A DNA stretch of 64,000 nucleotides, taken from positions 1 through 64,000 of the forward strand of contig NZ_JABXKJ010000093.1 in the NCBI RefSeq assembly GCF_017115085.1. Reading direction: 5' to 3'. The notes under the pieces were generated by a model that saw only the letters and a program-made list of their open reading frames with translations, was not told where the DNA came from and made no database searches. The stretch's first letter is position 1. The number at the start of each line of letters is the position of its first letter. The position numbers and the translations under genes are program-made. This document shows, one piece after another, positions 1-10,313 of the stretch. Source of the stretch: Nostoc sp. NMS7. GTDB lineage: Bacteria; Cyanobacteriota; Cyanobacteriia; Cyanobacteriales; Nostocaceae.

Positions 1-180
1 GTTTTTGAAGGTCATTTACTTCTATTATGTCCTAATCTATGCTTCGGTTGCTATAAATCAGGAAACCCGCTAACTCACTGACTCATCGGTGCGCGTCTAT
101 GGATGCAACAGACTTTAGGGACGCACAGATGTTCGCCCCCACAAGTTGATTATTTACGAGCCTTTATTGGAAGTTCCCAA

Positions 181-708
181 CTAAACCTTTGCTTCCAAAG
201 ACTTGAGTAACTCGGTATTCACACCCGACTCACGAGTCAGGGCAATTTTGCCAGTGCGGGCGATTTCTCTCAAACCAAATTTTTGCAACACCTGCACGAT
301 CGCTACCATTTTACCTGGATCTCCCACAACTTCTAAGGTAAGAGAATCTTCCGCCACATCCACGACTCGCGCCCGGAAAATCTGAGACAGTTCAATCACT
401 TCTGAGCGATTGCTGCTACTAGCATTCACCTTCAAAAGCATCAATTCCCGCTCGACGCAAGGGGTTTCGGTAATGTCCTGTACTTTCAGGACATTGACTA
501 ACTTGTACAGTTGCTTGGTGAGTTGCTCGATAATGCGATCGTCACCAGGTATAACCATCGTAATTCGGGAGACTCCTCCTTGTTCAGCAGGACCAACAGC
601 AAGGCTTTCAATATTAAAGCCGCGACGCGCAAATAAACCAGAAATGCGGGAAAGAACACCCGCCTCATCTTCTACCAGAACTGAAAGAGTATGTTTCATC
701 TTCGCCAA
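181..708 (-). CDS. ilvN: acetolactate synthase small subunit
   Basis: N-terminal ACT domain [37 protein letters not shown] is characteristic. Confidence 0.96.
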   Translation of the reverse strand: MAKMKHTLSVLVEDEAGVLSRISGLFARRGFNIESLAVGPAEQGGVSRITMVIPGDDRIIEQLTKQLYKLVNVLKVQDITETPCVERELMLLKVNASSSNRSEVIELSQIFRARVVDVAEDSLTLEVVGDPGKMVAIVQVLQKFGLREIARTGKIALTRESGVNTELLKSLEAKV

Positions 709-968
709 CAGAGGCTAGAGCAGGAATTGAGGAACGCAGACACTAGCTAAGGGCTACGCTAGACGTACTACCGCACTAAAAAAGTCAGTGCGACCTTCTA
801 TTCTAAACTTAATAGTTGCACTCATTGCATTTTCTAGAGAGAAATTGGCCAGAAATCATACTGCAAGCCGGAATTTCATTGATGCATATCTTTTCATTGG
901 CAGATGCGGCATTTTTGGAAAGCTTTTATAGTCAGATTTGATGAGCCTCTAATCGGAGAAAAGTTTAT

Positions 969-1334
969 ATGGGTTGGTTAAAAAGACTATTTGGAATGGA
1001 AAAACCTCAAAATGCAGAAGTAAATCCGACTGCACAGGCTACAGTAGAAGATAGTAGTACTAGTGTCGATACTGATACGCAATCGATACCGCCCGAACGT
1101 CTGGGATTAAACGGAGAATACGACCAAAGTGGTTTAGCAAAGCGGGTAGCGTTGGCATTTGATGAAGACCCCCAACTCGACGATGTTGATACCCTTTGGG
1201 TTGCTCAGACAGGCAGCACTGTAGTCTTGAAAGGTAAGGTTCCTAGTCAAGAAATTCTCAACCAAATGATTACTGTAGCTCGTTCTGTGAATGGTGCTAC
1301 AGATGTTGACATTAACCAAGCCGCGATTGACTAG
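969..1334 (+). CDS. BON domain-containing protein
   Basis: C-terminal BON-like LAKRVALAFDEDPQLDDVDTLWVAQTGSTVVLKGKVPSQEILNQMITVARSVNGATDVDI. Confidence 0.75.
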   Translation: MGWLKRLFGMEKPQNAEVNPTAQATVEDSSTSVDTDTQSIPPERLGLNGEYDQSGLAKRVALAFDEDPQLDDVDTLWVAQTGSTVVLKGKVPSQEILNQMITVARSVNGATDVDINQAAID

Positions 1335-1429
1335 GTGTTAAGGAATTAGAAATTAAAAAATTCAATCATGGCGATCGCACTGCTTACCCCATAGCACAGA
1401 AACTATCACATTTAGGGAATAACTAACGG

Positions 1430-2365
1430 TTAGCGATGCCTGCGGCGGGCTTCGCCTACGTCAATCCATCTCTCAATCCAATCTAAAATAGCTTGGTTGA
1501 CTTGTTTTGGACATTCATCATGGGGACAATGCCCTACATCCTCCAATTTCAGCAGTTCCAATTTCTCGTTGTATTGGGCGAATTGGCTAGCCAGGGCTGG
1601 AGGAACAAATCGATCTTTTTGTCCCCAAATTAACAGCATCGGAATTGTTAAGGTTGGTAATACTGTCTTGACACTAGGACTAAAGTTAATTCCGATCGCA
1701 GCTTTAAACAAAGCACTAAAAGCCCTCGCCGAACCTCTATCTTGGGCAGGCTGTGCTAAAATTTCGATCAGTTCATCGGTAATCGCCTCTGGGTTAGCGT
1801 AAGCAATACTAGCCCAGCGACGCAGCACCCCAGGACGGCGCACGAAGTTAAACACAGGTTTAAGAATCAACGGCGAAGCCACAATATTTTTAATTGCTCT
1901 GACAAGTGGTTGCAGCGCAGGGGGAATTGCTTCTTGCTCTAATGAGGGGTCGGGTAAACTCATCATCACCATACCCCGCACCATATCGGGGTGGGTGGCG
2001 GCGGCCGCCATAGAAATCAGTGAACCGTTGGAATTACCTATTAATATCGCTGGTTGACGGATAAATGTTTTCCAAAAGTCGTAAACCTGCTCTACCCAGA
2101 ACTCAATGCTGTAATTAGCTGCGGCTTTTTCCGAAGCGCCAAAACCCAACATATCTATGGCGTAAACTGTGTGATGTTCACCCAACACCTCTAAATTATG
2201 TCGCCAATGACCAATGGAAGCGCCAAAGCCATGTAGCAATATCAGGGGTGTTGTCTGGTGGTGATTTTGGCTAGGGCGAATATAAGTGTAGCGGGTTTGC
2301 CAGCCGCGCCAAACCCAATCCCTTTGATTACCAACCCGTTCTTGCCAGTGTACCGCAGTGGTCAC
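1430..2365 (-). CDS. alpha/beta fold hydrolase
   Basis: LLHGFGASIGHWRHN, GNSNGS nucleophile elbow, late Asp/His motif (WGQKDRFVP, DVGHCPHDE). Confidence 0.92.
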   Translation of the reverse strand: MTTAVHWQERVGNQRDWVWRGWQTRYTYIRPSQNHHQTTPLILLHGFGASIGHWRHNLEVLGEHHTVYAIDMLGFGASEKAAANYSIEFWVEQVYDFWKTFIRQPAILIGNSNGSLISMAAAATHPDMVRGMVMMSLPDPSLEQEAIPPALQPLVRAIKNIVASPLILKPVFNFVRRPGVLRRWASIAYANPEAITDELIEILAQPAQDRGSARAFSALFKAAIGINFSPSVKTVLPTLTIPMLLIWGQKDRFVPPALASQFAQYNEKLELLKLEDVGHCPHDECPKQVNQAILDWIERWIDVGEARRRHR

Positions 2366-3211
2366 ACTTACCTCCGATTTATCAGCGTGAAATTCTATTA
2401 TAAAACTTTGATTTTTCTACATTATATGAAAAACCTAACCCCCAGCCCCTTCCCTACATTCGCGCAGCGTCTCGAAGAGAGGGAATGGGAGTTAAAATTC
2501 AAAGCCTCTCGCCTCTGAGGCTATGGTGTACACACAAGTCCTAAAAACCTAGTTTAATGAGCTTTTCCTCGTTTTTCCTCGTTCCCATACTCCGTATGGA
2601 AACGCATTCATTGAGTCTCTGACTCAATTAACTCGTAGGAATCTTCCATGAAATTGACCCAGTTAGCCTCAACACACACAAGTCCTAAAAACCTAGCTTG
2701 ATGAGGTTTTCCTCGTTCCCATACGAAGTATGGGAAGGCATTCATTGCTTTCCCGAATCGCAGTATAAAGCGTCCGGCGAGATTGCTGCACCACCAAAAG
2801 CTGAATTTCAACTTGAGAGATTTCACCCAATCTTTGGATCAGGCGATCGCGCCAGCTGGCATAATTACCACCGTACCAAAATCAGCTGAAACTCCCCCAA
2901 ACTCCCCTCAATCCCCCAAGCCAATTGTTGCAGTGAGCTTAGGCCTAGCCCGCCTTACACTCAAGTGCAAGGCTAATAATTGTAATAATATTTAACATGA
3001 GTCGAGATTGTGTAATTTAGATTAAATATTGCAGAGAAATTCTCTCAGAGTCAGTAGAATGACAAATCCAACGATGCAACTGTTTTCTGAATTAGCTACC
3101 CTAGAAGTGTAGACTATTTTTTCACGTTCTGAGTTATTTCAGTATTTTGCCTCTGAGGCATACCAATTTAGACCACACCAAATCCTTCATTAACAGATCC
3201 CAGAAATCATA

Positions 3212-3745
3212 ATGGCTGTGATTGAGAAGAAAAGAACTCGCGAACTGCCCCAAATTAACGAACGAATTCGCTTCCCAAAAATTCGGGTCATTGACACTGA
3301 CGGTGCCCAACTGGGAATTATGCCCCCACAGGAAGCACTGCAACTAGCAGAAGAAAAACAGGTAGATTTGGTGCTAATCAGTGACAAAGCTGACCCGCCG
3401 GTTTGTCGGGTTATGGACTACGGGAAATACAAGTTTGAGCAGGAAAAAAAGGCGCGGGAAGCCCGGAAAAAGCAGCACACGGCTGATGTCAAAGAAGTTA
3501 AGATGCGCTACAAAATAGAAGAACACGACTATAACGTGCGTGTTAAGCAAGCAGAGCGCTTTTTAAAAGATGGCGATAAAGTCAAAGCCACTGTGATGTT
3601 CCGGGGTCGAGAAATTCAACACAGCGACTTAGCAGAAGAATTGCTCAAGCGAATGGCAACGGATTTGGAGCCTTATGGTGAGCTTCAGCAAGCGCCAAAA
3701 AAAGAAGGGCGAAACATGATGATGCTCATCTCACCTAAAAAATAA
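3212..3745 (+). CDS. infC: translation initiation factor IF-3
   Basis: [43 protein letters not shown]...[19 protein letters not shown]. Confidence 0.98.
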   Translation: MAVIEKKRTRELPQINERIRFPKIRVIDTDGAQLGIMPPQEALQLAEEKQVDLVLISDKADPPVCRVMDYGKYKFEQEKKAREARKKQHTADVKEVKMRYKIEEHDYNVRVKQAERFLKDGDKVKATVMFRGREIQHSDLAEELLKRMATDLEPYGELQQAPKKEGRNMMMLISPKK

Positions 3746-3775
3746 TCCTCTAACTATTTAATAGACCAAGTTTGA

Positions 3776-3808
3776 AAATCCCCTGACTTCTAGCTAGGGG
3801 ATTTTTTC
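3776..3808 (+). terminator. Rho-independent-like terminator of infC
   Basis: AAATCCCCT ... AGGGGATTT followed by a T run. Confidence 0.75.
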
Positions 3809-3894
3809 ATTTTTCGTTTGGATGCATGCAATATGCGTCCCTGCGGTCAGCTAAAGCTACATGAATTGCCCCAGAGCGCGTGTAGTTTTGCGTA

Positions 3895-4041
3895 ATATCA
3901 TGTCCGAATAATTAGTTATGATTCCCACAGTCATTGCACCCCACCCTCAACCCCTCCCCGCAAGCTCTTAGGGGAGACGAAGCGTAGCTTTGGCTCTTTG
4001 GGGTTCTTCGGGTTTAATAAGTAATCAAGCGGACATGATAT
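3895..4041. repeat. MITE-like element with 12-bp perfect terminal inverted repeats
   Basis: ATATCATGTCCG ... CGGACATGATAT. Confidence 0.5.
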
Positions 4042-4083
4042 AAGTCCTATTACAGACGCGACAGCTTAATTAGGAATTAGAAA

Positions 4084-4602
4084 TTATTTCCGCACCACTA
4101 CTAAAGTTCCCGTTGAAGCCCATCTGTAAAGATTGTGAGCTTGTTTAACAGGTAAATTTACGCAACCATGACTGACTGGAGTCCCAAAACGGTTATGCCA
4201 GTAAGCACCGTGGATGGCATAGCCTCTGTAGAAATACATTGTGTAAGGAACGTCAGGAATGTTGTAGCCGCTACCTCGCATCCGGTGAGTGCGATACTTA
4301 GAATTAATCCGAAATCTACCTATGGGTGTAGGAGTCGATCGCTTACCTCCAGAAATTCGGTATGAATAAACAAGTTTTTTACCTTCCCACGCACGTAAGC
4401 GTTGCTCTGACAGGTCAATTTCAATCCAGCGAGGTTGGGATGTTTGCCTGATATTATCGATTGACGTGGCTGTTGCTGTAGTCGAGTTGGGTGTACCTGT
4501 TAACGGTGATGACCAAGAAAATAAAGTCACCACCATCAGCGCCACGCCTGTACAAAAAGTTCCAGAGGAACGAATTCCACCATTCTGAATCCAGGTTTGC
4601 AT
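4084..4602 (-). CDS. L,D-transpeptidase (YkuD domain)
   Basis: [28 protein letters not shown]...[24 protein letters not shown]. Confidence 0.93.
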   Translation of the reverse strand: MQTWIQNGGIRSSGTFCTGVALMVVTLFSWSSPLTGTPNSTTATATSIDNIRQTSQPRWIEIDLSEQRLRAWEGKKLVYSYRISGGKRSTPTPIGRFRINSKYRTHRMRGSGYNIPDVPYTMYFYRGYAIHGAYWHNRFGTPVSHGCVNLPVKQAHNLYRWASTGTLVVVRK

Positions 4603-5168
4603 TATGCCTCATCTTCTAAACTACGCAAAAATCATCAAGTGAAGTAGTTTTCTGGAACACTACAAATTTCCAGATCGGCTACTCGCTTTCTGTGGAGGAT
4701 TTACGCAATTCATCCGCTAAGGCTTCTCAAGACAAGTTCTAAGCTAATCTGCGTCCAATTTGCACATTTGTCATTTGTTATTCACTAAGGAACACGGATT
4801 TAATCAAGAGCAACTTTCGCAGGGTGCGTAACCCACCCTGCGAAATAGAAGTTTTGCATTTTGTTTAATCCACATTCCTAATGACTAATTACAAAGGACA
4901 ACTTTTACAAAAAATCTGTCATTTAAATACCTAAATGCAAACTTTTCCCGAATTCTTGTTTGCATTTGTAGTTTCACAGAGGAATTATCAGGATTTACGC
5001 TTATTTTCTTGGGCAAATTGTTTAATGCCCTTTTCTATATTTTATTTCAAGTTCAGTAATTCCGACTCCGAAGATTCCCAGCAAGATTTTATGCTGGGAA
5101 TTACTTAATTGTCTTGATTTGTTGTTATTTATGATTTTACCTAAATTGCTTTTTCGCTGCTTCACCTA

Positions 5169-5705
5169 CTATTTCTGGATAACTACTGGTGTCCCTACTG
5201 ATGCCCACTCGAATAGCCATTTAGCATGTTTAGGTGCTATATTCACACAGCCGTGGCTGACTGGAGTACCAAATGTCTTACGCCAGTAAGCTCCGTGAAT
5301 AGCGTAATTACCTTGGTAAAACATTGCATAAGGAACGTTGGGAACATTGTAGTTTTCTCCCTGCATCTGTGTAGTTTTGAACTTTGATTGAATCTTAAAA
5401 GTACCAATAAGAGTGGGAGTGGATTTTTTGCCAGAGGAAATAGCGCTTCCATAAACAACTCTGTCACCTTCCCAAGCTATTAATCGTTGCTTTGAAAGAT
5501 TAATTTGAATCCAGCGCTGATCCGATTGTTGTAATGTCTGGATTGTTTGTGCAATCACTTCATTTTTGGAATTCGCCCAAACTTCACTCGTTTCAGTAGT
5601 AGTAAAAACACTTAAGGACAGTGCTGTACCAGTAAAGAGTATTTGTAAGCGACGCACCCAGTCAGGATAAATCAGTATTTTCATTTTAGATACACTCACA
5701 CTCAA
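5169..5705 (-). CDS. L,D-transpeptidase (YkuD domain), paralogue of 4084-4602
   Basis: IQINLSKQRLIAWEGDRVVYGSAISSGKKSTPTLIGTFKI...[20 protein letters not shown]. Confidence 0.93.
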   Translation of the reverse strand: MSVSVSKMKILIYPDWVRRLQILFTGTALSLSVFTTTETSEVWANSKNEVIAQTIQTLQQSDQRWIQINLSKQRLIAWEGDRVVYGSAISSGKKSTPTLIGTFKIQSKFKTTQMQGENYNVPNVPYAMFYQGNYAIHGAYWRKTFGTPVSHGCVNIAPKHAKWLFEWASVGTPVVIQK

Positions 5706-5797
5706 ATCATCGGGTATTGGGAAACTTATCAGTTTTCACCTTTATTTCCCTATCTACTACTTTAATAGACGTGAGTTTTTGATGATTTGATTCTAAG

Positions 5798-6430
5798 TTA
5801 AGCTAACTGTTGCATTAGCTTTCTTGCCCCAGATGCGATCGCTTCCCAATTTCCCTCTGTGACAAGCTTTTTGGGAAATAATCCACCGCTCAAACCGACA
5901 GCGATCGCTCCGGCTTCTAAAAATTCTTTGGCATTTTCCAGAGTCACGCCGCCAGTAGGAATTAAGGGAATCTCACCCAGCGGCCCTTGCAAACTTTTGA
6001 TATAATCAGCCCCTCCCATAGCTTGCACAGGAAACACTTTTACACAACTAGCGCCCTGACTCCAGGCGGTAAAAATTTCTGTAGGAGTCAGCGATCCTGG
6101 GATGATCGGCACATCTTTTTGTTGTGCTGCTTGAATCATTGCCAAATCAAGGTGGGGTGTAAAGAGGAATTGCGCCCCAGATGCGATCGCAGATTGTAGC
6201 TGCTGCACATTGAATAGTGTACCAGTACCAATGGTACAGGTTGGTAATTGTGAGCGTAGTTGACTGATTAATTCCCCAGCGCGATCGCTATTCCAGGTAA
6301 TTTCAATTAACTGCATTCCCCCAGATGCTACAGCCATTGCCATTTGCTGTCCCAGTTCGATTTTCGGGGCGCGGATGACTGCGATCGCTCGATATTTTTG
6401 CAACTGTGATAACCAAATTTGATTAGGCAT
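5798..6430 (-). CDS. eda: bifunctional 4-hydroxy-2-oxoglutarate / KDPG aldolase
   Basis: GTGTLFNVQQLQSAIASGAQFLFTPHLD...IIPGSLTPTEI...GASCVKVFPVQAMGGADYIKSLQGPLGEIPLIPTGGV. Confidence 0.93.
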   Translation of the reverse strand: MPNQIWLSQLQKYRAIAVIRAPKIELGQQMAMAVASGGMQLIEITWNSDRAGELISQLRSQLPTCTIGTGTLFNVQQLQSAIASGAQFLFTPHLDLAMIQAAQQKDVPIIPGSLTPTEIFTAWSQGASCVKVFPVQAMGGADYIKSLQGPLGEIPLIPTGGVTLENAKEFLEAGAIAVGLSGGLFPKKLVTEGNWEAIASGARKLMQQLA

Positions 6431-6789
6431 TTTAACTGGGAATGGGGACTAGAGAATAGTTTTCCTAATACCTAATTTTCAATTATCCTGGCGATGCCCA
6501 AGTGGGGAATCCTGGTAAGAAGGTTGCTACAACTAAGTAGGTAAGAATTAATCAAACTAAGTTACGTAATGTAAAATACTTAAACTGGCTTGTAGTCAGG
6601 GCTTCAGCTTTTACTACAACCCTCTAATTATTCACGCCCATTTAAGAGCGCCCGTCGTAGATATCGCCTGATTTTGCTGACTTTACATTACTTTAGAGAC
6701 AGTCTTTGAAAATTAAGCTTAATTCTTCTAGTAGAGGAGCAACTTAATTAAAAGGCATATACTCCAATTACCAAGCAATAGTTTGATAC

Positions 6790-6823
6790 GCTCCTAGTTG
6801 AAGACCTACTAGGAGCTTTTTTT
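6790..6823 (+). terminator. orphan intrinsic terminator
   Basis: GCTCCTAGT-tgaagacct-ACTAGGAGC-TTTTTTT with no + strand CDS upstream. Confidence 0.7.
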
Positions 6824-6985
6824 AATTGATTATCTACCTCAATGGGAGCGGATATCAAAAAACCTAGTAGCAATTAGGGTATTCCTTATGGATATAAATA
6901 ATTAATTCTGATGGTAGATGTAGTCAACAGATTAAGATTGATAATATGTAGTCGTGGGTAAGAAAAGTCTACGAAATTAATAACA

Positions 6986-7258
6986 ATGAATATTATTGCT
7001 TGGATTGTTTTAGGTTTAATTGCTGGTGCGATCGCAAAAGCTATCTACCCCGGTCATCAAGGTGGCGGAATTCTAGGAACAATCTTGCTAGGAGTCATCG
7101 GTGCTTTTGTTGGCGGTAGTTTAGGTGTCTTCTTCAGTACGGGAACATTAACTTTAGCAGCCCCTACTCTTAGCATTCCTGGTATTGCGCTAGCAGTTCT
7201 TGGTGCAATTATTGCGGTTTTCGTGTGGAACTTAATAACTAACCGCAGTGCTGTATAA
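6986..7258 (+). CDS. GlsB/YeaQ/YmgE family stress response membrane protein
   Basis: IIAWIVLGLIAGAIAKAIYPGHQGGGILGTILLGVIGAFVGG. Confidence 0.93.
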   Translation: MNIIAWIVLGLIAGAIAKAIYPGHQGGGILGTILLGVIGAFVGGSLGVFFSTGTLTLAAPTLSIPGIALAVLGAIIAVFVWNLITNRSAV

Positions 7259-7337
7259 AAACAAAGTCGCAGTTAATGAATCAGGAAGATTTAGCCAATT
7301 CATCTAACTATTGTTATTTCTGAATTAAATAAAAAAT

Positions 7338-7373
7338 AGCGCCAGCCTAATGACAGGCTGGCGCTGTTTTTTT
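7338..7373 (+). terminator. intrinsic terminator
   Basis: AGCGCCAGCCT-aatgac-AGGCTGGCGCT-G-TTTTTTT. Confidence 0.85.
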
Positions 7374-7899
7374 AATGACTGATAAATCAAATAAGAATTA
7401 GTGGTAATCTAATGCCGTGCGATCGCTTAAAATAATATCCATTAATCGTAGGGTGTGTTAGCGCCAAGAGTACGGCATAGCGACAGATCAAGGTTGATGT
7501 CATTGCGTTACGACGTTCCGTCTAACCTCTCTATACCGTCAGGTTAGAGGGGAATTTTTGTATTAGGCTCGATTTTGGGACAGATATTACTAAAAATTTT
7601 ATGGGAAGATTAGCGATCGCTAAGTGTAGATTTTTCTATGTTTATAGCAGTAGTTTCTGACAGTGCGATCGCACTCTAAATTATACAGGAATCTGGAAAG
7701 CGATCGCACACCCAACCAAAAGCAAGTAGTATTTTTAACGTAAATTAATAGTAAATTTATTTTTGATTTAAACAAGTATAAATACACTAAAATTTCCAAC
7801 TTTCATGAAATTTTCAATAAGTTGCATTAGTCGCTACACACAAAGCGATAATGTTCAGTTAAGCTGTAAGCGCTATGATTAAGGTTTATTAAACGTCTT

Positions 7900-8754
7900 A
7901 TGCATTGGTTGTTATCTGGACCGTTGAGTATAGAAGAATTGACGGTTAACATTGCAGGGTTGCCTGCATCCTTACAAGGTAAGAAACTGGTGCAGTTGTC
8001 AGATTTTCACTACGATGGTTTGCGACTATCGGAAGATATGTTAGAAAAAGCGATCGCAGTTACTAACGAAGCTGAACCAGATTTAATTCTATTAACTGGT
8101 GACTACGTAACTGACGATCCGACACCGATTCACCAACTGGCACTTCGACTCAAACATCTGCAAAGTCGCAGTGGTATATATGCTGTTCTTGGCAATCACG
8201 ATATATATTACAGACACGCAAAAGCAGAAGTTACAGACGCCCTTACTAGCATTGGAATTCACGTACTTTGGAACGAAATTGCCTATCCACTAGGAAAAGA
8301 ATTGCCACTTGTTGGACTGGCGGATAGTTGGTCACGAGAATTTAATCCTGTACCAGTTATGAACCAGTTAAACCCCGACACCGCCTGCATCGTTTTATCC
8401 CATAACCCAGATACGGCGGAGATATTACAATCCTGGCGAGTCGATTTACAATTATCTGGTCATACTCACGGTGGTCAAATCGTGATTCCCGGAATTGGCC
8501 CTATGGCGTTCTTTTACGAAAAGCTTGTAAAAAAAATACCCAGAAAACTGCGGCGTCTAGTCCCTTTTTTGCAAGTAAATGTTTCTGTAGTCAGCCATTG
8601 GGAATGGGCACAGGGTTTCCATCGGCTAGGAAAAAATCAGCTATATGTCAATCGGGGTTTGGGAACTTACCTCCCAGGACGCTTATTTTGCCGCTCAGAA
8701 GTTACTATAATCACACTACAAGCTGAATCAGAAAGCAGAAGGAAAACCCGATAA
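7900..8754 (+). CDS. metallophosphoesterase (YaeI-like)
   Basis: QLSDFHYD, LTGDYV, VLGNHD, LSGHTHGGQ metallophosphoesterase motifs. Confidence 0.93.
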   Translation: MHWLLSGPLSIEELTVNIAGLPASLQGKKLVQLSDFHYDGLRLSEDMLEKAIAVTNEAEPDLILLTGDYVTDDPTPIHQLALRLKHLQSRSGIYAVLGNHDIYYRHAKAEVTDALTSIGIHVLWNEIAYPLGKELPLVGLADSWSREFNPVPVMNQLNPDTACIVLSHNPDTAEILQSWRVDLQLSGHTHGGQIVIPGIGPMAFFYEKLVKKIPRKLRRLVPFLQVNVSVVSHWEWAQGFHRLGKNQLYVNRGLGTYLPGRLFCRSEVTIITLQAESESRRKTR

Positions 8755-8869
8755 CTAAATTCAGGGATTTCAAATAAATCAATTAGTTAATTGTATCTGG
8801 ACTCTGTGACATAAATTATTGCAGTTACTCAAGTTGTATTTTAATTTTTGGTAAGCTGTAAACGCTGGT

Positions 8870-9724
8870 ATGAGGAGTATCGGTTGCCTTATGCATTGGT
8901 TGTTTACGGGACATTTAAGAGTAGATAAAATAACGGTTAAGATTGCGGAACTTCCAGCATCTTTACAAGGTACAACGTTAGTGCAGTTGTCAGATTTTCA
9001 CTACGATGGTTTGCGGCTGTCGGAAGATATGTTAGAAAAAGCGATCGCACTTACTAACGAAGCTGAACCAGATTTAATTCTATTAACTGGTGACTACGTA
9101 ACTGACGATCCGACGCCAATTCACCAATTGGTGCTTCGACTCAAACATCTGCAAAGTCGCTATGGTATCTACGCCGTACTTGGTAATCACGATATCTATT
9201 ACAGCCACTCAAAAGCAGAAGTTACACAGGCGTTAACTAGCATTGGGGTGCATGTGCTTTGGAATGAAATCGCCTATCCATTAGGAAAAGAATTACCATT
9301 AGTAGGACTAGCTGATTATTGGTCACGGGAATTCCAGCCCGCATCAGTCATGAATCAACTAGACTCGGTTACACCCCGCATCGTTTTATCCCATAACCCA
9401 GATACAGCCAAGATATTACAACAATGGCGCGTAGATTTGCAATTATCTGGTCATACCCACGGTGGTCACATCGTCATTCCGGGCATTGGCCCTGTAGTAT
9501 TCTATTATAAAAAGCTCCTCAAACAAATTCCCAAAAAATTACGGCGTTGGGTAATATTTTTCCTGGGAGACTGTTCTAAAGTAGTGCGATATTGGGAGTG
9601 GGCGCAAGGGTTTCACAAGGTGGAAAAAAATCAACTATATGTTAATCGGGGTTTAGGAACTTATAAACCAGGACGCCTATTTTGTCCGCCAGAAGTGACT
9701 GTAATTACCTTAATTAGTGATTAA
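8870..9724 (+). CDS. metallophosphoesterase, tandem paralogue
   Basis: same motifs; long nearly identical stretches with 7900-8754. Start may be the internal Met of MHWLFTGHL. Confidence 0.92.
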   Translation: MRSIGCLMHWLFTGHLRVDKITVKIAELPASLQGTTLVQLSDFHYDGLRLSEDMLEKAIALTNEAEPDLILLTGDYVTDDPTPIHQLVLRLKHLQSRYGIYAVLGNHDIYYSHSKAEVTQALTSIGVHVLWNEIAYPLGKELPLVGLADYWSREFQPASVMNQLDSVTPRIVLSHNPDTAKILQQWRVDLQLSGHTHGGHIVIPGIGPVVFYYKKLLKQIPKKLRRWVIFFLGDCSKVVRYWEWAQGFHKVEKNQLYVNRGLGTYKPGRLFCPPEVTVITLISD

Positions 9725-10185
9725 CAATTCTGAACTTTTTAATTAACTCAAAGCAGAAACCGCCGGAAGCTACGATGGATAAATCTCAGCAGCTTGGGGC
9801 GGTTTCTTGAAGATTGGAGAATTCAGAAGTAAATAACTCAACTAATTAAGGTGGACAGCATTCGCGCTCGCTATACTCAGAATTGCACATCCTGACATTT
9901 GAAGTTAGGCATTTTCGGGCTGTGCGTTCTCAAACCTCCAAAACAACTCATTGAACTCAAGGTAAAAATACATTCAATGGATGCCACAACTTCAGAGCGA
10001 TGTCTACGACGGGCTATGCCTACGCAACAATATTAGAGCAGGAGGCACAGGCTCTAACTTGAAAGTTTTTGTTTAACTTTTAACCTGTTTGTACCTTGCT
10101 CTTAATCTAGCCTATGTTTATTCAGCAACACCATATCTTTACTAAACTTAAATACCATTAATTTATCGCAACAATTCCCAAATAT

Positions 10186-10296
10186 TAGACCTCTTGCAAA
10201 AGTCCCTAACACCCCTCCCCGCAGGCTTTTAGGGGAGAATTTGACGTAAGTCAAAGGCGGGATGGGGTTCTTTTTTTGATTTATGCAAGAAGTCTA
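10186..10296. repeat. MITE-like element with imperfect terminal inverted repeats
   Basis: TAGACCTCTTGCA ... TGCAAGAAGTCTA (one mismatch). Confidence 0.4.
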
Positions 10297-10313
10297 TTGT
10301 TTGACTGGTCTAC

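Noticed and set aside
4816-4844. Hairpin TTCGCAGGGT...ACCCTGCGAA as terminator or riboswitch
   Set aside because: No T run and resembles a common dispersed GTAGGGTGCGTTA repeat; insufficient support
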